Shown: positions 53,934 to 63,739 of the stretch, piece after piece
Position numbering within the stretch: the first letter of the stretch is position 1
How the letters are laid out: each line of letters starts with the position of its first letter
Assembly (NCBI GenBank): GCA_963799065.1
Contig: CAWCVJ010000001.1
Span: 2,232,001-2,296,000 of the forward strand
Source: JAJPHW01 sp963799065
GTDB taxonomy: Bacteria > Acidobacteriota > Terriglobia > Terriglobales > Acidobacteriaceae
Reading direction: 5' to 3'
DNA length: 64,000 bases
Translations under genes and position numbers: made by a program
The notes under the pieces: generated by a model
What the model was told of the DNA's origin: nothing
Databases searched by the model: none
Seen by the model: only the letters and a program-made list of their open reading frames with translations

Positions 53934-55375
53934 TGCTTGCGCACGGCAGGCCGCACCTTGCTTTCAGTTTGTCGCGCCAAGTACGTATTCACCGACGCGG
54001 CAGCTTTGCGACCTTCTGCGATAGCCCAGACTACCAGAGACTGTCCGCGGCGCATGTCGCCCGCGACGAAGATGCCGGGAATGGAAGACATGTAGTCGTT
54101 GCCGGTGGCGACGTTGCCGCGGGCATCGATGTTAACGCCCAACTGATCGAGCATGCCCCGGCGTATTGGACCGGAAAAACCCATAGCGAGCAGAACAAGA
54201 TCAACGCCCATTGTGAATTCGCTTCCGGGGATCGTGGTCAAGTGCGGCGGTCCGGCGACGCGCACGGCGTGAAGGCGATTCACCTTGCCTTCGGAATCAC
54301 CGGTAAATTTCGCCGTCGCGATACCCCAGTCGCGCAATCCGCCTTCTTGATGCGCCCCTTCCACACGCAATTGCATGGGCCAAAGCGGCCAAGGAGTTTC
54401 CGGGGAGCGCTCGGCCGGCGGCATCGGCATGATTTCGAATTGATGCACGGACGACGCCTTCTGCCGATGACACGTACCCAGGCAATCTGCGCCGGTGTCC
54501 CCGCCGCCGATGATGACGACTCGCTTGCCCGTCGTGATAATGTTCTCGTTGGAGTAGGGTGCATCGCCCACGCTACGGCGATTCTGTTGCGTCAGAAAGT
54601 CCATTGCGAAATGGATCCCTTTTAGTTCGCGACCAGGGACTTTCAAATCTCGTGGATGTTCTGCGCCTCCGGCTAGAACGATCGCATCGAAGTCTTCTCT
54701 CAAAGAATCGACAGAGAGATTTTCGCCCACGTGAGCGTCGGTGATGAACTGGACGCCTTCCGAGGACATTTGATCGAGGCGTCGATCAATGATGTGTTTC
54801 TCCAGCTTGAAGTGCGGGATTCCGTAGCGCAACAATCCGCCGATGCGATCGGCTTTCTCATAAACCACGACGGCGTGACCGGCGCGGCGGAGTTGTTGCG
54901 CCGCAGCCAGTCCGGCAGGGCCTGAGCCCACGATGGCAACCTTTTTCGTGGTCCGGAATTGCGGCCGCTCGGGTTGGATGAAGCCTTCCGCGAAACCGCG
55001 ATCGACGATACTCTTTTCAATCTGCTTGATCGTGACCGCTGGCTGGTTGATGCCAAGCACGCAGGCCGCCTCGCAGGGAGCGGGGCAAATGCGTCCTGTG
55101 AACTCGGGGAAATTATTGGTGGCGTGAAGTTGCCGCAGCGCCTCTTTCCAGCGTCCGCGATAAATCAAGTCGTTCCAGTCGGGGATGAGATTGTTGACAG
55201 GACATCCTGACTGACAGAAGGGCACGCCGCAATCCATGCAACGAGAGCCCTGCCGGCGAAGCGCTGGCTCGGGGAATTCCTGGTAAATTTCGAACCAGTC
55301 GTTCACTCGCTCCAATACTGGACGTCGTGTCGGCAACTCACGCGGGTAATCCAGAAATCCAGTCGGCTTACCCAT
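53930..55375 (-). CDS. gltD: Glutamate synthase small subunit
   Basis: 481 residues, the usual GltD length. N-terminal cysteine clusters CMDCGVPFCQSGCPVNN and CPAPCEAACVLG bind two 4Fe-4S clusters. Two dinucleotide motifs follow: VAIVGSGPAGLAAAQQLRRAG (FAD) and VVIIGGGDTGADCLGTC (NADPH). A closing GIFVAGDMRRGQSLVVWAIAEGR completes the FAD domain. It passes electrons from NADPH to GltB to make glutamate from glutamine and 2-oxoglutarate. The ATG overlaps the stop of gltB by eight bases. Confidence 0.97.
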   Translation of the reverse strand: MGKPTGFLDYPRELPTRRPVLERVNDWFEIYQEFPEPALRRQGSRCMDCGVPFCQSGCPVNNLIPDWNDLIYRGRWKEALRQLHATNNFPEFTGRICPAPCEAACVLGINQPAVTIKQIEKSIVDRGFAEGFIQPERPQFRTTKKVAIVGSGPAGLAAAQQLRRAGHAVVVYEKADRIGGLLRYGIPHFKLEKHIIDRRLDQMSSEGVQFITDAHVGENLSVDSLREDFDAIVLAGGAEHPRDLKVPGRELKGIHFAMDFLTQQNRRSVGDAPYSNENIITTGKRVVIIGGGDTGADCLGTCHRQKASSVHQFEIMPMPPAERSPETPWPLWPMQLRVEGAHQEGGLRDWGIATAKFTGDSEGKVNRLHAVRVAGPPHLTTIPGSEFTMGVDLVLLAMGFSGPIRRGMLDQLGVNIDARGNVATGNDYMSSIPGIFVAGDMRRGQSLVVWAIAEGRKAAASVNTYLARQTESKVRPAVRKQ

Positions 55376-58300
55376 GCTGCGCCTGTTCCATCGATGCGAG
55401 CACTTGCGCGGCCTGCTCCGGAACGTAAGGCTGATCGTTTCGGTGCACGCCGGAGACGCGCTTAAATTCGTGCGGAAACACTTTTATGAAACGGGGCAGC
55501 AGTGCGTACCAATTGTCAAGAATCCACTGGGCGCGGCGGCTGTTGGTGAATTGCAAATGCCGTCCGATCAGATCCCAGAGAATTTGTAGATCGCGAGTTT
55601 CGAGGATGGGTTCGAGATCGACTGTTGCCAGATTGACCCGTTTTTCCGTGAAGTCGAAACGCTCATCAAACACGTAAGCAATGCCGCCGCTCATGCCCGC
55701 GGCAAAATTTCGGCCGCAACTTCCCAGCACAAGCACCACTCCATTGGTCATGTATTCGCAGCCGTGATCGCCGACGCCTTCGACGACAGCGGTCGCGCCG
55801 GAGTTTCTCACAGCGAAGCGCTCGCCCGCGATGCCGCTAAAAAAAACCTCGCCGCTGGTCGCACCGTAGAGCGCAACATTGCCGATCAGTACGCTTTGCT
55901 CAGCGGAAAAGCCAGAATTTCGGGGCGGATACACCACGATTCGTCCGCCTGACAGACCTTTGCCAACATAGTCGTTGGCGTCGCCTTCGAGCGTCAGCGT
56001 CACGCCCTTGCTGAGAAACGCACCGAAACTCTGGCCTGCGGAACCGTCCAACCGAACTTGGATCGTGTCGTCCGGCAATCCGCGCGATCCGTAGCGGCGC
56101 GCGACTTCTCCACTCAGCATGGCTCCTACGCTGCGATGGATATTGCGAATCGGAGTCGTGATCTCAACCGGAATGCGAGATTCGAGAGCCGGCTGTGCTT
56201 GTTTGATCAGGGCATGGTCCAGGGACGATTCCAAATCGTGATCCTGTGCCATCATACGGCGGCGCGCGATGCGCGAAGGAAGCGCTGGTTCGTACAAAAT
56301 CGCCGAGAGGTCGATGCCACGAGCCTTCCAGTGATCCACATCGGGGCGTTGCACGATGCGGTCGACACGGCCAATCATTTCGTCCATGGTGCGGAAGCCC
56401 AAGTCAGCCATGTGCTGCCGCACTTGCTCGGCGAGGAAGAAAAAGAAATTAATGACGTGCTCGGGCTGTCCCTGGAATTGCTTACGGAGGGCGGGATCTT
56501 GAGTGGCGATGCCGACTGAGCAAGTATTCAAATGGCACTTGCGCAGCATAATGCAACCCATCGCAATAAGCGGCGTGGTGGCGAAACCGAATTCTTCCGC
56601 GCCGAGCAATGCCGCAATGACGACATCGCGTCCGGTTTGCAATTTGCCATCGACCTGCACACGAATGCGGCTGCGTAAATCGTTGAGCAGTAGCACTTGC
56701 TGCGCCTCGGACAGTCCCATCTCCCACGGAATGCCTGCATGTTTGATTGAGCTGAGTGGCGCTGCGCCGGTTCCGCCGCTGTCTCCGCTGATCAGAACTA
56801 CGTCGGCATGCGCTTTAGCCACTCCGGCGGTGACCGTGCCAACACCTACTTCCGCGACGAGTTTAACGGCGATGCGCGCTTGCGGATTTACGCTTTTCAG
56901 GTCATGAATCAATTGCGCCAAATCTTCGATGGAGTAAATATCGTGATGTGGCGGCGGAGAGATTAAACCTACGCCCGCAATCGAATGACGTAGGCGAGCG
57001 ATCACTTCATCGACCTTGTAGCCGGGCAATTGGCCACCCTCTCCGGGTTTCGCACCCTGCGCCATTTTTATCTGCAACTCGTCGGCATTGACCAGGTAAT
57101 TCGTTGTGACGCCAAAGCGCGCGGACGCGATCTGCTTTACGGCGCTGCGTCGCGAATCGCCGTTGATATCCGGCTGGAAGCGCTCTTCATCCTCGCCACC
57201 CTCACCAGTATTGGACTTTCCGCCGATGCGGTTCATCGCGATCGCAAGCGTTTCGTGCGCTTCTTTGCTGATTGAGCCGAATGACATCGCGCCGGTCGTG
57301 AAGCGCTTCACTATTTCTTTGGCAGACTCCACTTGGTCGAGCGGCAAGGGCGTTGCCGACTTCTTCAGGTCCATCAGTCCCCGCAACGTACCGAAGTTGC
57401 GGTTCTGGTCGTCCACCAAGTCGGTGTATTCCTGGAACGTCTTAAAGCTGGACTGTCGGACTGCGTGCTGCAACTTGCTGATCGTCGCGGGGTTTAGTAG
57501 ATGCGCTTCGCCATTGACTCGGAAATGGTAGTTACCCCCAACCGCAAGTTCGGTGTCGGAGTCATGAATCGGGCAAAACGCATACGCATGCTTCATTTGA
57601 GCCTCGCGGGCCAGCACATCGAGACCGATGCCTTCGAGCCGTGACGCCGTTCCGGCGAAGTATGCATCTATAAGCTCTCGATTAAGCCCGATGGCCTCGA
57701 AGACCTGCGCCGCCTGGTAACTCTGCAAGGTGGAAATGCCCATCTTGGAGAATGCCTTGAGCAATCCTTTATTGATGGCCTTGATGAAGTGTTGAACGGC
57801 TTCCTCAGACGTCATTTCACCGGGCAAGTAACCAAGCCAGGCCATGTCTTTTACGGTCTCGATGGCTAGGTAGGGATTGATAGCGCTCGCGCCGTATCCA
57901 AGCAAAAGCGCAAAGTGCATAACCTCGCGCGGCTCGCCGGATTCCACAACCAGAGCCGCTTGCGTGCGAGTCTCTTCCCGGACAAGCAAGTTGTGCACCG
58001 CCGCCAGAGCGAGCAAACACGGGATTGGAGCGTACTCTTTATCCACGCCGCGATCGGACAGGATCAACATCGTATAACCCGATTTCACTGCCAGCGACGC
58101 GCGTTGGCACAAGTCATCGAGGGCGCGCTTGAGTCCAGCTTCGCCGTCGGCCGCGCGGAACAACGTTGGCAAAGTGATCGCCAGCAAATCGCGAGTTGAA
58201 ACGCGTCGAAGTTTTTCCAGTTCCCGATTTCTGAGGATCGGATGCGGCAACTTCATGATGTGGCAGCTCGCAGGAGTCTCCTCAAGAACGTTGCCCTCGC

Positions 58301-59954
58301 TTCCGATATAGCTGGTGAGCGACATCACCATCTCTTCACGGATGGGATCGATGGGCGGATTCGTGACCTGCGCGAAGAGCTGCTTGAAGTAATTAAACAG
58401 CGGCTGCGGACGATCCGACATGCAAGCCAGCGGAGTATCAGTGCCCATCGAGCCCACAGGTTCCTGTCCGTCGATCGCCATCGGTTCCAGAATCATTTTC
58501 AGATCTTCGTCGGTATAGCCGAATGCGCGTTGCCGGATCACGATGCCTTCGTGTTCGAAGCCGTGCACACGCGACGGCTCGGGTAATTGATCGAGCGTAA
58601 TCAGATTTTCGCTAAGCCATTGCGCATACGGTTGCCGAGCCGCAAGATTACTCTTGATTTCTCTGTCCGACACGATGCGACCCGCAACCGTGTCCACCAG
58701 AAACATCTTTCCCGGTTGAATGCGGCCTTTCGCCTTGATGTTCTCGGGCGCGATGTCGAGTACGCCCGTCTCGGATGCCATGACGACAAGATTGTCATGC
58801 GTGACTAGATATCGTCCGGGCCGCAGACCGTTGCGATCAAGCGTGGCGCCGATCACGCGCCCGTCGGTGAACGCAATCGCAGCGGGACCATCCCAAGGTT
58901 CCATGAGCGTCGCGTGGTATTCGTAAAACGCGCGCTTCTCCTCATTCATGTGCGGATTGCCCGCCCACGCCTCTGGAATCAGCATGGCCATCACATGAGG
59001 CAAGGAGCGTCCGGCGTGAAAGAGCAGTTCGACTGCATTGTCGAAACATGCGGAGTCGCTGCCTTCGGGTGCGATGATCGGAAATATCTTCTTCAAATCG
59101 GCGCCGAAAGCGGCAGACTTGAGGACGGACTGGCGAGCAAGCATCCAGTTCACGTTGCCTTTGAGGGTATTAATCTCCCCGTTATGAGCGATAAATCGGT
59201 ACGGATGCGCAAGCTGCCAACTCGGGAAGGTATTCGTCGAGAAGCGCTGGTGAACAAGGCATAAGGCGCTCACTACCTCGGGGTCGGCGAGTTCACGATA
59301 GAACTTGGCGATCTGAGGGGCGAGCAGCAATCCCTTGTAAACGATGGTTCGAGCCGACAACGAGGGGATGTAAAACACTTCCCGATCTTCAATGTCGGAG
59401 GCCGCGATTTCTGCCTCCGCGCGTTTGCGTACCACGTACAACTTGCGCTCGAAATCGTTCTCGTTCATGCTCGCCGCGCAGGCCACGAAAATCTGCTGAA
59501 TATAAGGCTGAGAACCACGGGCGACCCGGCCGATTGCAGTTCCATCGACAGGCGTATCGCGCCAGCCCAGTACCGTCAACCCCTCCTCCCGAATGATGCG
59601 CTCGATGACGCCTTCGCATTGCAGACGTCGGTGCCGCTCGACCGGAAGAAATGTCATCCCCACCCCGTAGAGGCCAGGCGGCGGCAACTCAAAACCGAGC
59701 GTCTTGCACTCGCGCAGAAAAAACTGATGTGGAATTTGAATCAGAACGCCCGCACCATCGCCTGTGTCGGGATCGCAGCCGCTGGCGCCGCGATGGGTCA
59801 GGTTGATGAGGACTTCGATGCCTTTACGAATGATGTCGTGGCTTTTCTGTCCGCGAACGTGGGCTACAAATCCCATTCCGCAAGCATCGTGCTCGTGCGC
59901 AGGACTGTAGAGTCCCTGCGGACGGGGCAGGCCATTTCGCGAAATGGATTCCAT
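55368..59954 (-). CDS. gltB: Glutamate synthase large subunit
   Basis: 1528 residues, full length. The N-terminal propeptide ends before Cys25 in ACGMGF, the class II glutaminase nucleophile. The central region and FMN-binding domain carry GGKSNTGEGGEDEERF, GAKPGEGGQLPG and ISGDSGGTGAAPLSS. A 3Fe-4S cluster is bound by cysteines in GCIMLRKCHLNTC. The C-terminal beta-helix has repeated G.G..G turns (GLSGGRIVVYPP, GAGMSGG-type GMSGGIAYV). It works with GltD in ammonium assimilation. The 336-base region upstream is divergent from the ATP-grasp gene. Confidence 0.98.
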   Translation of the reverse strand: MESISRNGLPRPQGLYSPAHEHDACGMGFVAHVRGQKSHDIIRKGIEVLINLTHRGASGCDPDTGDGAGVLIQIPHQFFLRECKTLGFELPPPGLYGVGMTFLPVERHRRLQCEGVIERIIREEGLTVLGWRDTPVDGTAIGRVARGSQPYIQQIFVACAASMNENDFERKLYVVRKRAEAEIAASDIEDREVFYIPSLSARTIVYKGLLLAPQIAKFYRELADPEVVSALCLVHQRFSTNTFPSWQLAHPYRFIAHNGEINTLKGNVNWMLARQSVLKSAAFGADLKKIFPIIAPEGSDSACFDNAVELLFHAGRSLPHVMAMLIPEAWAGNPHMNEEKRAFYEYHATLMEPWDGPAAIAFTDGRVIGATLDRNGLRPGRYLVTHDNLVVMASETGVLDIAPENIKAKGRIQPGKMFLVDTVAGRIVSDREIKSNLAARQPYAQWLSENLITLDQLPEPSRVHGFEHEGIVIRQRAFGYTDEDLKMILEPMAIDGQEPVGSMGTDTPLACMSDRPQPLFNYFKQLFAQVTNPPIDPIREEMVMSLTSYIGSEGNVLEETPASCHIMKLPHPILRNRELEKLRRVSTRDLLAITLPTLFRAADGEAGLKRALDDLCQRASLAVKSGYTMLILSDRGVDKEYAPIPCLLALAAVHNLLVREETRTQAALVVESGEPREVMHFALLLGYGASAINPYLAIETVKDMAWLGYLPGEMTSEEAVQHFIKAINKGLLKAFSKMGISTLQSYQAAQVFEAIGLNRELIDAYFAGTASRLEGIGLDVLAREAQMKHAYAFCPIHDSDTELAVGGNYHFRVNGEAHLLNPATISKLQHAVRQSSFKTFQEYTDLVDDQNRNFGTLRGLMDLKKSATPLPLDQVESAKEIVKRFTTGAMSFGSISKEAHETLAIAMNRIGGKSNTGEGGEDEERFQPDINGDSRRSAVKQIASARFGVTTNYLVNADELQIKMAQGAKPGEGGQLPGYKVDEVIARLRHSIAGVGLISPPPHHDIYSIEDLAQLIHDLKSVNPQARIAVKLVAEVGVGTVTAGVAKAHADVVLISGDSGGTGAAPLSSIKHAGIPWEMGLSEAQQVLLLNDLRSRIRVQVDGKLQTGRDVVIAALLGAEEFGFATTPLIAMGCIMLRKCHLNTCSVGIATQDPALRKQFQGQPEHVINFFFFLAEQVRQHMADLGFRTMDEMIGRVDRIVQRPDVDHWKARGIDLSAILYEPALPSRIARRRMMAQDHDLESSLDHALIKQAQPALESRIPVEITTPIRNIHRSVGAMLSGEVARRYGSRGLPDDTIQVRLDGSAGQSFGAFLSKGVTLTLEGDANDYVGKGLSGGRIVVYPPRNSGFSAEQSVLIGNVALYGATSGEVFFSGIAGERFAVRNSGATAVVEGVGDHGCEYMTNGVVLVLGSCGRNFAAGMSGGIAYVFDERFDFTEKRVNLATVDLEPILETRDLQILWDLIGRHLQFTNSRRAQWILDNWYALLPRFIKVFPHEFKRVSGVHRNDQPYVPEQAAQVLASMEQAQHG

Positions 59955-60290
59955 GTGCTAAGCCTTCTTGCAGTCACGCTCCAAGACAGAAATTCGTTTT
60001 AGGGCCACGTCGTGAAGCCCCATATAGTAATGATAGGCGTGTGTTTGTGTGTAATACTTCGCGAAGAGTAAGTACAATCAAGAATTTGAATAATACCTAT
60101 AGATTTTTCTTCTGCAAATCCGCACTGAAACCGATCAGGGGATTTGCTTCGTCCGGCTCCTTCGACACAAGCAGCTTCGCGAAAACTAATGACGCCGATA
60201 AACTATTTTGATTGGACTCACAATGCGTAGCCGCTTACTGTCCAATGGGTGCAGCACAGCCGCACTCGGAAGCGTAGTGTGTTAAGAACC
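59955..60290 (+). other. 336-base divergent intergenic region
   Basis: It lies between gltB (minus) and the ATP-grasp gene (plus) and must hold both promoters. It is AT-rich around 60080-60110 with two copies of TTCGCGAA (a short palindrome) near 60058-60066 and 60176-60184. I cannot point to a sure -10/-35 pair, a riboswitch or an operator, and no small gene is visible. Confidence 0.4.
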
Positions 60291-61769
60291 ATGCCGGCGT
60301 CGGAGTCTGCCCGCCCGCTCTTCCGCCCTCCTTTTCGCAACTATCACTTCGACGCCGCCTACGATGAAATGTTTGAAGCCCCCGGTGAGCCACGTCCTCA
60401 TTACCGAGCGCTTTTTCAGACGCTCTTGGAGCTGCCGCCCGAGGAAATGCGCAAGAGTCAGCAGGCGGCGGATCTGTCCTTCCTGCATCAGGGAATTACG
60501 TTCACGGTATACGGCAACGATCAAGGCACCGAGCGCGTTTTTCCCAACGACCTCTTGCCGCGCATCATACCTAATGAAGAGTGGCGCAAGATTGAAAGTG
60601 GCCTGACGCAACGACTCGCCGCTCTCAACCTCTTTCTGGAAGACATTTACAACCGAGGCCGGATTCTGGCGGATGGCGTTGTCCCCCGCGAACTGGTTTA
60701 TAGTTGCCGGCATTTTCGGCGAGAAATGCGCGGACTCGCGGTCCCCCGAGGAATCTACGTCAGCGTTTGCGGCACCGATCTAGTGCGGCTTCCCGATGGC
60801 AGTTTCGCCGTACTCGAAGACAATCTCCGCGTACCCAGTGGCGTTTCTTACATGCTGGCCAACCGCAAGGTACTCAAAAAAGTCTTTCCCACCATGTTTC
60901 GGGATTACGGCGTCAGCCCGATCGAACATTATCCGCAGGCTCTCCTGGCGACACTGCGGGCGCTGACTCCTCCGAACTCCACCACACGCCACGAACCGAC
61001 GGTCGTGTTGCTCACGCCTGGAGTATTCAACTCTGCCTATTTCGAGCATACGTTTCTGGCGCAGCAGATGGGCGTGGAACTCGTCGAGGGCCGGGACCTT
61101 CTCGTTCACGACAACGTCGTCTACATGCGCACCACCGCCGGCCTTAGACGCGTCGACGTGATCTACCGCCGCGTCGATGACGACTTTCTCGATCCCCTGT
61201 GCTTCCGGCGCGATTCAAGTTTGGGCGTGCCTGGACTGTTCAACGCTTACCGCGCGGGCAATGTCATGCTGGCCAACGCCATCGGCACCGGTATTGCCGA
61301 CGATAAAGCGATTTACGCTTATGTGCCCGCGATCATTCGTTACTACCTGGGCGAAGATCCAATTCTGGCCAACGTAGAGACTTTTCTTTTGACAGACCGT
61401 GTGCAGCGAAATCACGTTCTGGAACACTTGGACGAACTCGTCGTCAAGGCGGTTGGCGAGTCCGGAGGCTACGGCATGTTGATCGGACCGCACAGCAGCG
61501 CCGAACAACGCGAAGACTTCCGCCAACGCATTCAAGCCGAGCCAAGAAACTATATCGCACAACCGACGCTGCGGCTTTCCCGCGCGCCCTGCTTTCTTGA
61601 GGGAGAAGCGCAAGCCCGTCACGTCGATCTGCGCCCTTACATCTTATTCGGGGAGAACGTTACGCTGGTGCCTGGAGGATTGACTCGCGTTGCATTGCGT
61701 CGCGGATCGCTCGTGGTCAACTCCTCACAAGGCGGCGGCAGCAAGGATACCTGGGTTTTGCGTGCATAA
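60291..61769 (+). CDS. Circularly permuted ATP-grasp type 2 protein
   Basis: 492 residues from the ATG at 60291; an in-frame GTG at 60249 is less likely. The family opening FDAAYDEMFEAPGEPRPHY is followed by QGITFTVYGNDQGTERVFPNDLLPRII, LNLFLEDIYNRGRIL, DLVRLPDGSFAVLEDNLRVPSGVSYMLANRKV and the ATP-binding TPGVFNSAYFEHTFLA. This is the CP_ATPgrasp type known from conserved neighbourhoods with alpha-E and transglutaminase-like proteins. It is predicted to form peptide or amide bonds, but its product is not known. It overlaps the next gene's open frame at TAATG. Confidence 0.92.
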   Translation: MPASESARPLFRPPFRNYHFDAAYDEMFEAPGEPRPHYRALFQTLLELPPEEMRKSQQAADLSFLHQGITFTVYGNDQGTERVFPNDLLPRIIPNEEWRKIESGLTQRLAALNLFLEDIYNRGRILADGVVPRELVYSCRHFRREMRGLAVPRGIYVSVCGTDLVRLPDGSFAVLEDNLRVPSGVSYMLANRKVLKKVFPTMFRDYGVSPIEHYPQALLATLRALTPPNSTTRHEPTVVLLTPGVFNSAYFEHTFLAQQMGVELVEGRDLLVHDNVVYMRTTAGLRRVDVIYRRVDDDFLDPLCFRRDSSLGVPGLFNAYRAGNVMLANAIGTGIADDKAIYAYVPAIIRYYLGEDPILANVETFLLTDRVQRNHVLEHLDELVVKAVGESGGYGMLIGPHSSAEQREDFRQRIQAEPRNYIAQPTLRLSRAPCFLEGEAQARHVDLRPYILFGENVTLVPGGLTRVALRRGSLVVNSSQGGGSKDTWVLRA

Positions 61770-61789
61770 TGCAAGGCGGGGAAAACACT

Positions 61790-62749
61790 ATGCTCTCCCG
61801 AGTCGCCGACAGTTTGTACTGGATGAGCCGATACCTGGAGCGTGCGGAGCATACTGCTCGTCTGATCGACGTCGACTTTCAGTTGCGTCTCGACCAGTCG
61901 CCCGAAGCCAGCGCGGGACGCTGGTTGCGGCTACTCGAAGCTTCGGAAGCTCCGCTTCCCGAGGACGGCAAGATCGACGCCACCACCCTCACCGAAACCT
62001 TAACGCTGGACAAAACCAATCCTTCGTCAATTATTTCTTGCGTCGCCGCGGCTCGTGAAAACCTTCGCCAGGTTCGGGAGCAGTGCAGTTCGGAGATGTG
62101 GGAGCAACTCAATCGGCTTTATTTGCAGGTGAACAGCACTGCTTCAGGCGAGGCCTGGCTGCTGCACTCCTACATTTTTTTTCGAGCGGTACAGGAAGGC
62201 TCACACTTATTTCAAGGCATCACCGATTCCACAATGGCACATGGCGAGGGATGGCATTACATCCAACTTGGACGGTACGTCGAACGCACCGACGCGCTGG
62301 CGCGGCTCATCGGTACACATTTCACGCAACTGCCGCATTCCCCCGATCAGTCCGTAGAGAGCGAAGAATATCTCGAATGGGTGGGGCTCCTGAAATCCTG
62401 CGCCGCGTTTGAAGCGTATTGCAAGACTTACACCGCGGAACTGCGACCGGTGCGCGTTGCCGAGTTTCTTATCCTGAACCCGAGCTTTCCGCATTCGGTG
62501 CGCTTCTCGGTAGATATGGTGCACGCCGCGCTGCGCGCGATCAGCGAGCTAACGGGACGTAAAGCCGAGCAGCCCGTTCGCTTAGCTGGTAGACTGCGCG
62601 CCACACTCAGCTTCAGTCAAATCGAAGAGATCATGGCGTCGGGCGCGAACGCCTACGTACAAAGTGTTCGTTGGCAATGCGCGCAAGCCCACTCGTCGAT
62701 TCGCGATATCTATTTCGATTATCCGGTGGAGTCTGCGCTTGTTTCCTAA
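61790..62749 (+). CDS. Alpha-E domain protein
   Basis: 319 residues from the ATG at 61790, which has the family start MLSRVADSLYWMSRYLERAEHTARLIDV and GGCGGGG upstream; a GUG/ATG overlap at 61769 is less convincing. The alpha-E family is almost wholly helical with repeated ERA/R..DV segments, such as GWHYIQLGRYVERTDALARLI. Its activity is unknown. It is found next to circularly permuted ATP-grasp and transglutaminase-like genes across bacteria, which is exactly the order here, supporting a shared peptide-modification pathway. Confidence 0.92.
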   Translation: MLSRVADSLYWMSRYLERAEHTARLIDVDFQLRLDQSPEASAGRWLRLLEASEAPLPEDGKIDATTLTETLTLDKTNPSSIISCVAAARENLRQVREQCSSEMWEQLNRLYLQVNSTASGEAWLLHSYIFFRAVQEGSHLFQGITDSTMAHGEGWHYIQLGRYVERTDALARLIGTHFTQLPHSPDQSVESEEYLEWVGLLKSCAAFEAYCKTYTAELRPVRVAEFLILNPSFPHSVRFSVDMVHAALRAISELTGRKAEQPVRLAGRLRATLSFSQIEEIMASGANAYVQSVRWQCAQAHSSIRDIYFDYPVESALVS

Positions 62750-62764
62750 CTGCGGAGGCCTTGT

Positions 62765-63730
62765 TTGATATATTCCGTCCGACACACGACCATCTTCGGT
62801 TATGCACCAGCGATTCGCGAGAGCGTAATGGAAGTGCGCATGCAACCGCGCAGCGAGGGTAACCAACGCTGCCTCAGCTTTCAGCTCGACGTCGATCCTC
62901 CGGCAAACATCATGCAGTACCGCGACTTTAGCGGAAACACAGTGCACCATTTTGACATCGCCGGTTCCCACGCCCAGGTGAAAGTCACGGCAAAATCGAC
63001 GGTCGAAGTCCAGCCAGTGACCCAACCGCTTACCTCCAACTCGGGCGATTGGAACGATCTCGACGCACTTGCGTCCGCAGAAGATTACTGGGAAATGCTG
63101 ATGCCGAGTCAGTTCGGACATTCCAGCGGCCCTCTCGGGCAATTGGCCGGCGAACTGAATTGCAAGCGTCGGGAAACTCCGCTCGAGTTGATCATGGAGC
63201 TGAACGAGCGCATCTACGAACTCTTTGCTTACGTGCCTAACAGCACCAAGGTGGATTCGCCGATCGATGAGGCGCTGCGCGCGCGGCAGGGAGTTTGCCA
63301 GGATTTCGCTCACATTATGATTGCGCTCTTGCGCTCGTTGAGGATTCCCACCCGCTACGTGAGCGGATATCTGGCCCATCGCAATGCCGAAGCCGGAGAA
63401 GAAAAAAAAGACCGCTCACTGGAAGGGGCGTCCCATGCCTGGATTGAGGCGCTCGTTCCCCGACTGGGTTGGGTTGCGTTCGATCCTACGAATAACCTGA
63501 TCGGGGCGGATCGCCATATCCGGGTCGCCGTGGGACGCGACTACGCCGACGTTCCACCCACTCGTGGCGTCTACAAAGGCGAAGCCCACAGCGAACTCAG
63601 CGTCGCAGTCACTGTAAGTCCTGCTGACGCGCCTCCGATGGAAGAGTCCGCACCCAGCGTGATTCAGTCTCGTCCGCCGATGATCCGGGTCAGTTCGCGC
63701 TTGGAGTACGAGCAACAACAACAGCAGTAG
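62765..63730 (+). CDS. Transglutaminase-like cysteine protease-fold protein
   Basis: 321 residues, TTG start at 62765 with GGAGG six bases upstream; the encoded MIYSVRHTTIFGYAPAI is the standard opening. The N-terminal beta domain precedes the catalytic core, with Cys in QGVCQDFAHIMIALLRSL, His in SHAWIEALVP and Asp in VAFDPTNNLIG. The triad is intact. It may form or cleave isopeptide bonds. It is the third gene of the ATP-grasp/alpha-E module and lies 15 bases after the alpha-E gene. It ends with a Gln-rich tail. Confidence 0.92.
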   Translation: MIYSVRHTTIFGYAPAIRESVMEVRMQPRSEGNQRCLSFQLDVDPPANIMQYRDFSGNTVHHFDIAGSHAQVKVTAKSTVEVQPVTQPLTSNSGDWNDLDALASAEDYWEMLMPSQFGHSSGPLGQLAGELNCKRRETPLELIMELNERIYELFAYVPNSTKVDSPIDEALRARQGVCQDFAHIMIALLRSLRIPTRYVSGYLAHRNAEAGEEKKDRSLEGASHAWIEALVPRLGWVAFDPTNNLIGADRHIRVAVGRDYADVPPTRGVYKGEAHSELSVAVTVSPADAPPMEESAPSVIQSRPPMIRVSSRLEYEQQQQQ

Positions 63731-63739
63731 TCCACGCTC

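Noticed and set aside
59955..60290. Possible glutamine riboswitch or nitrogen operator upstream of gltB
   Set aside because: No conserved riboswitch core or sigma-54 (GG-N10-GC) promoter could be identified by eye.
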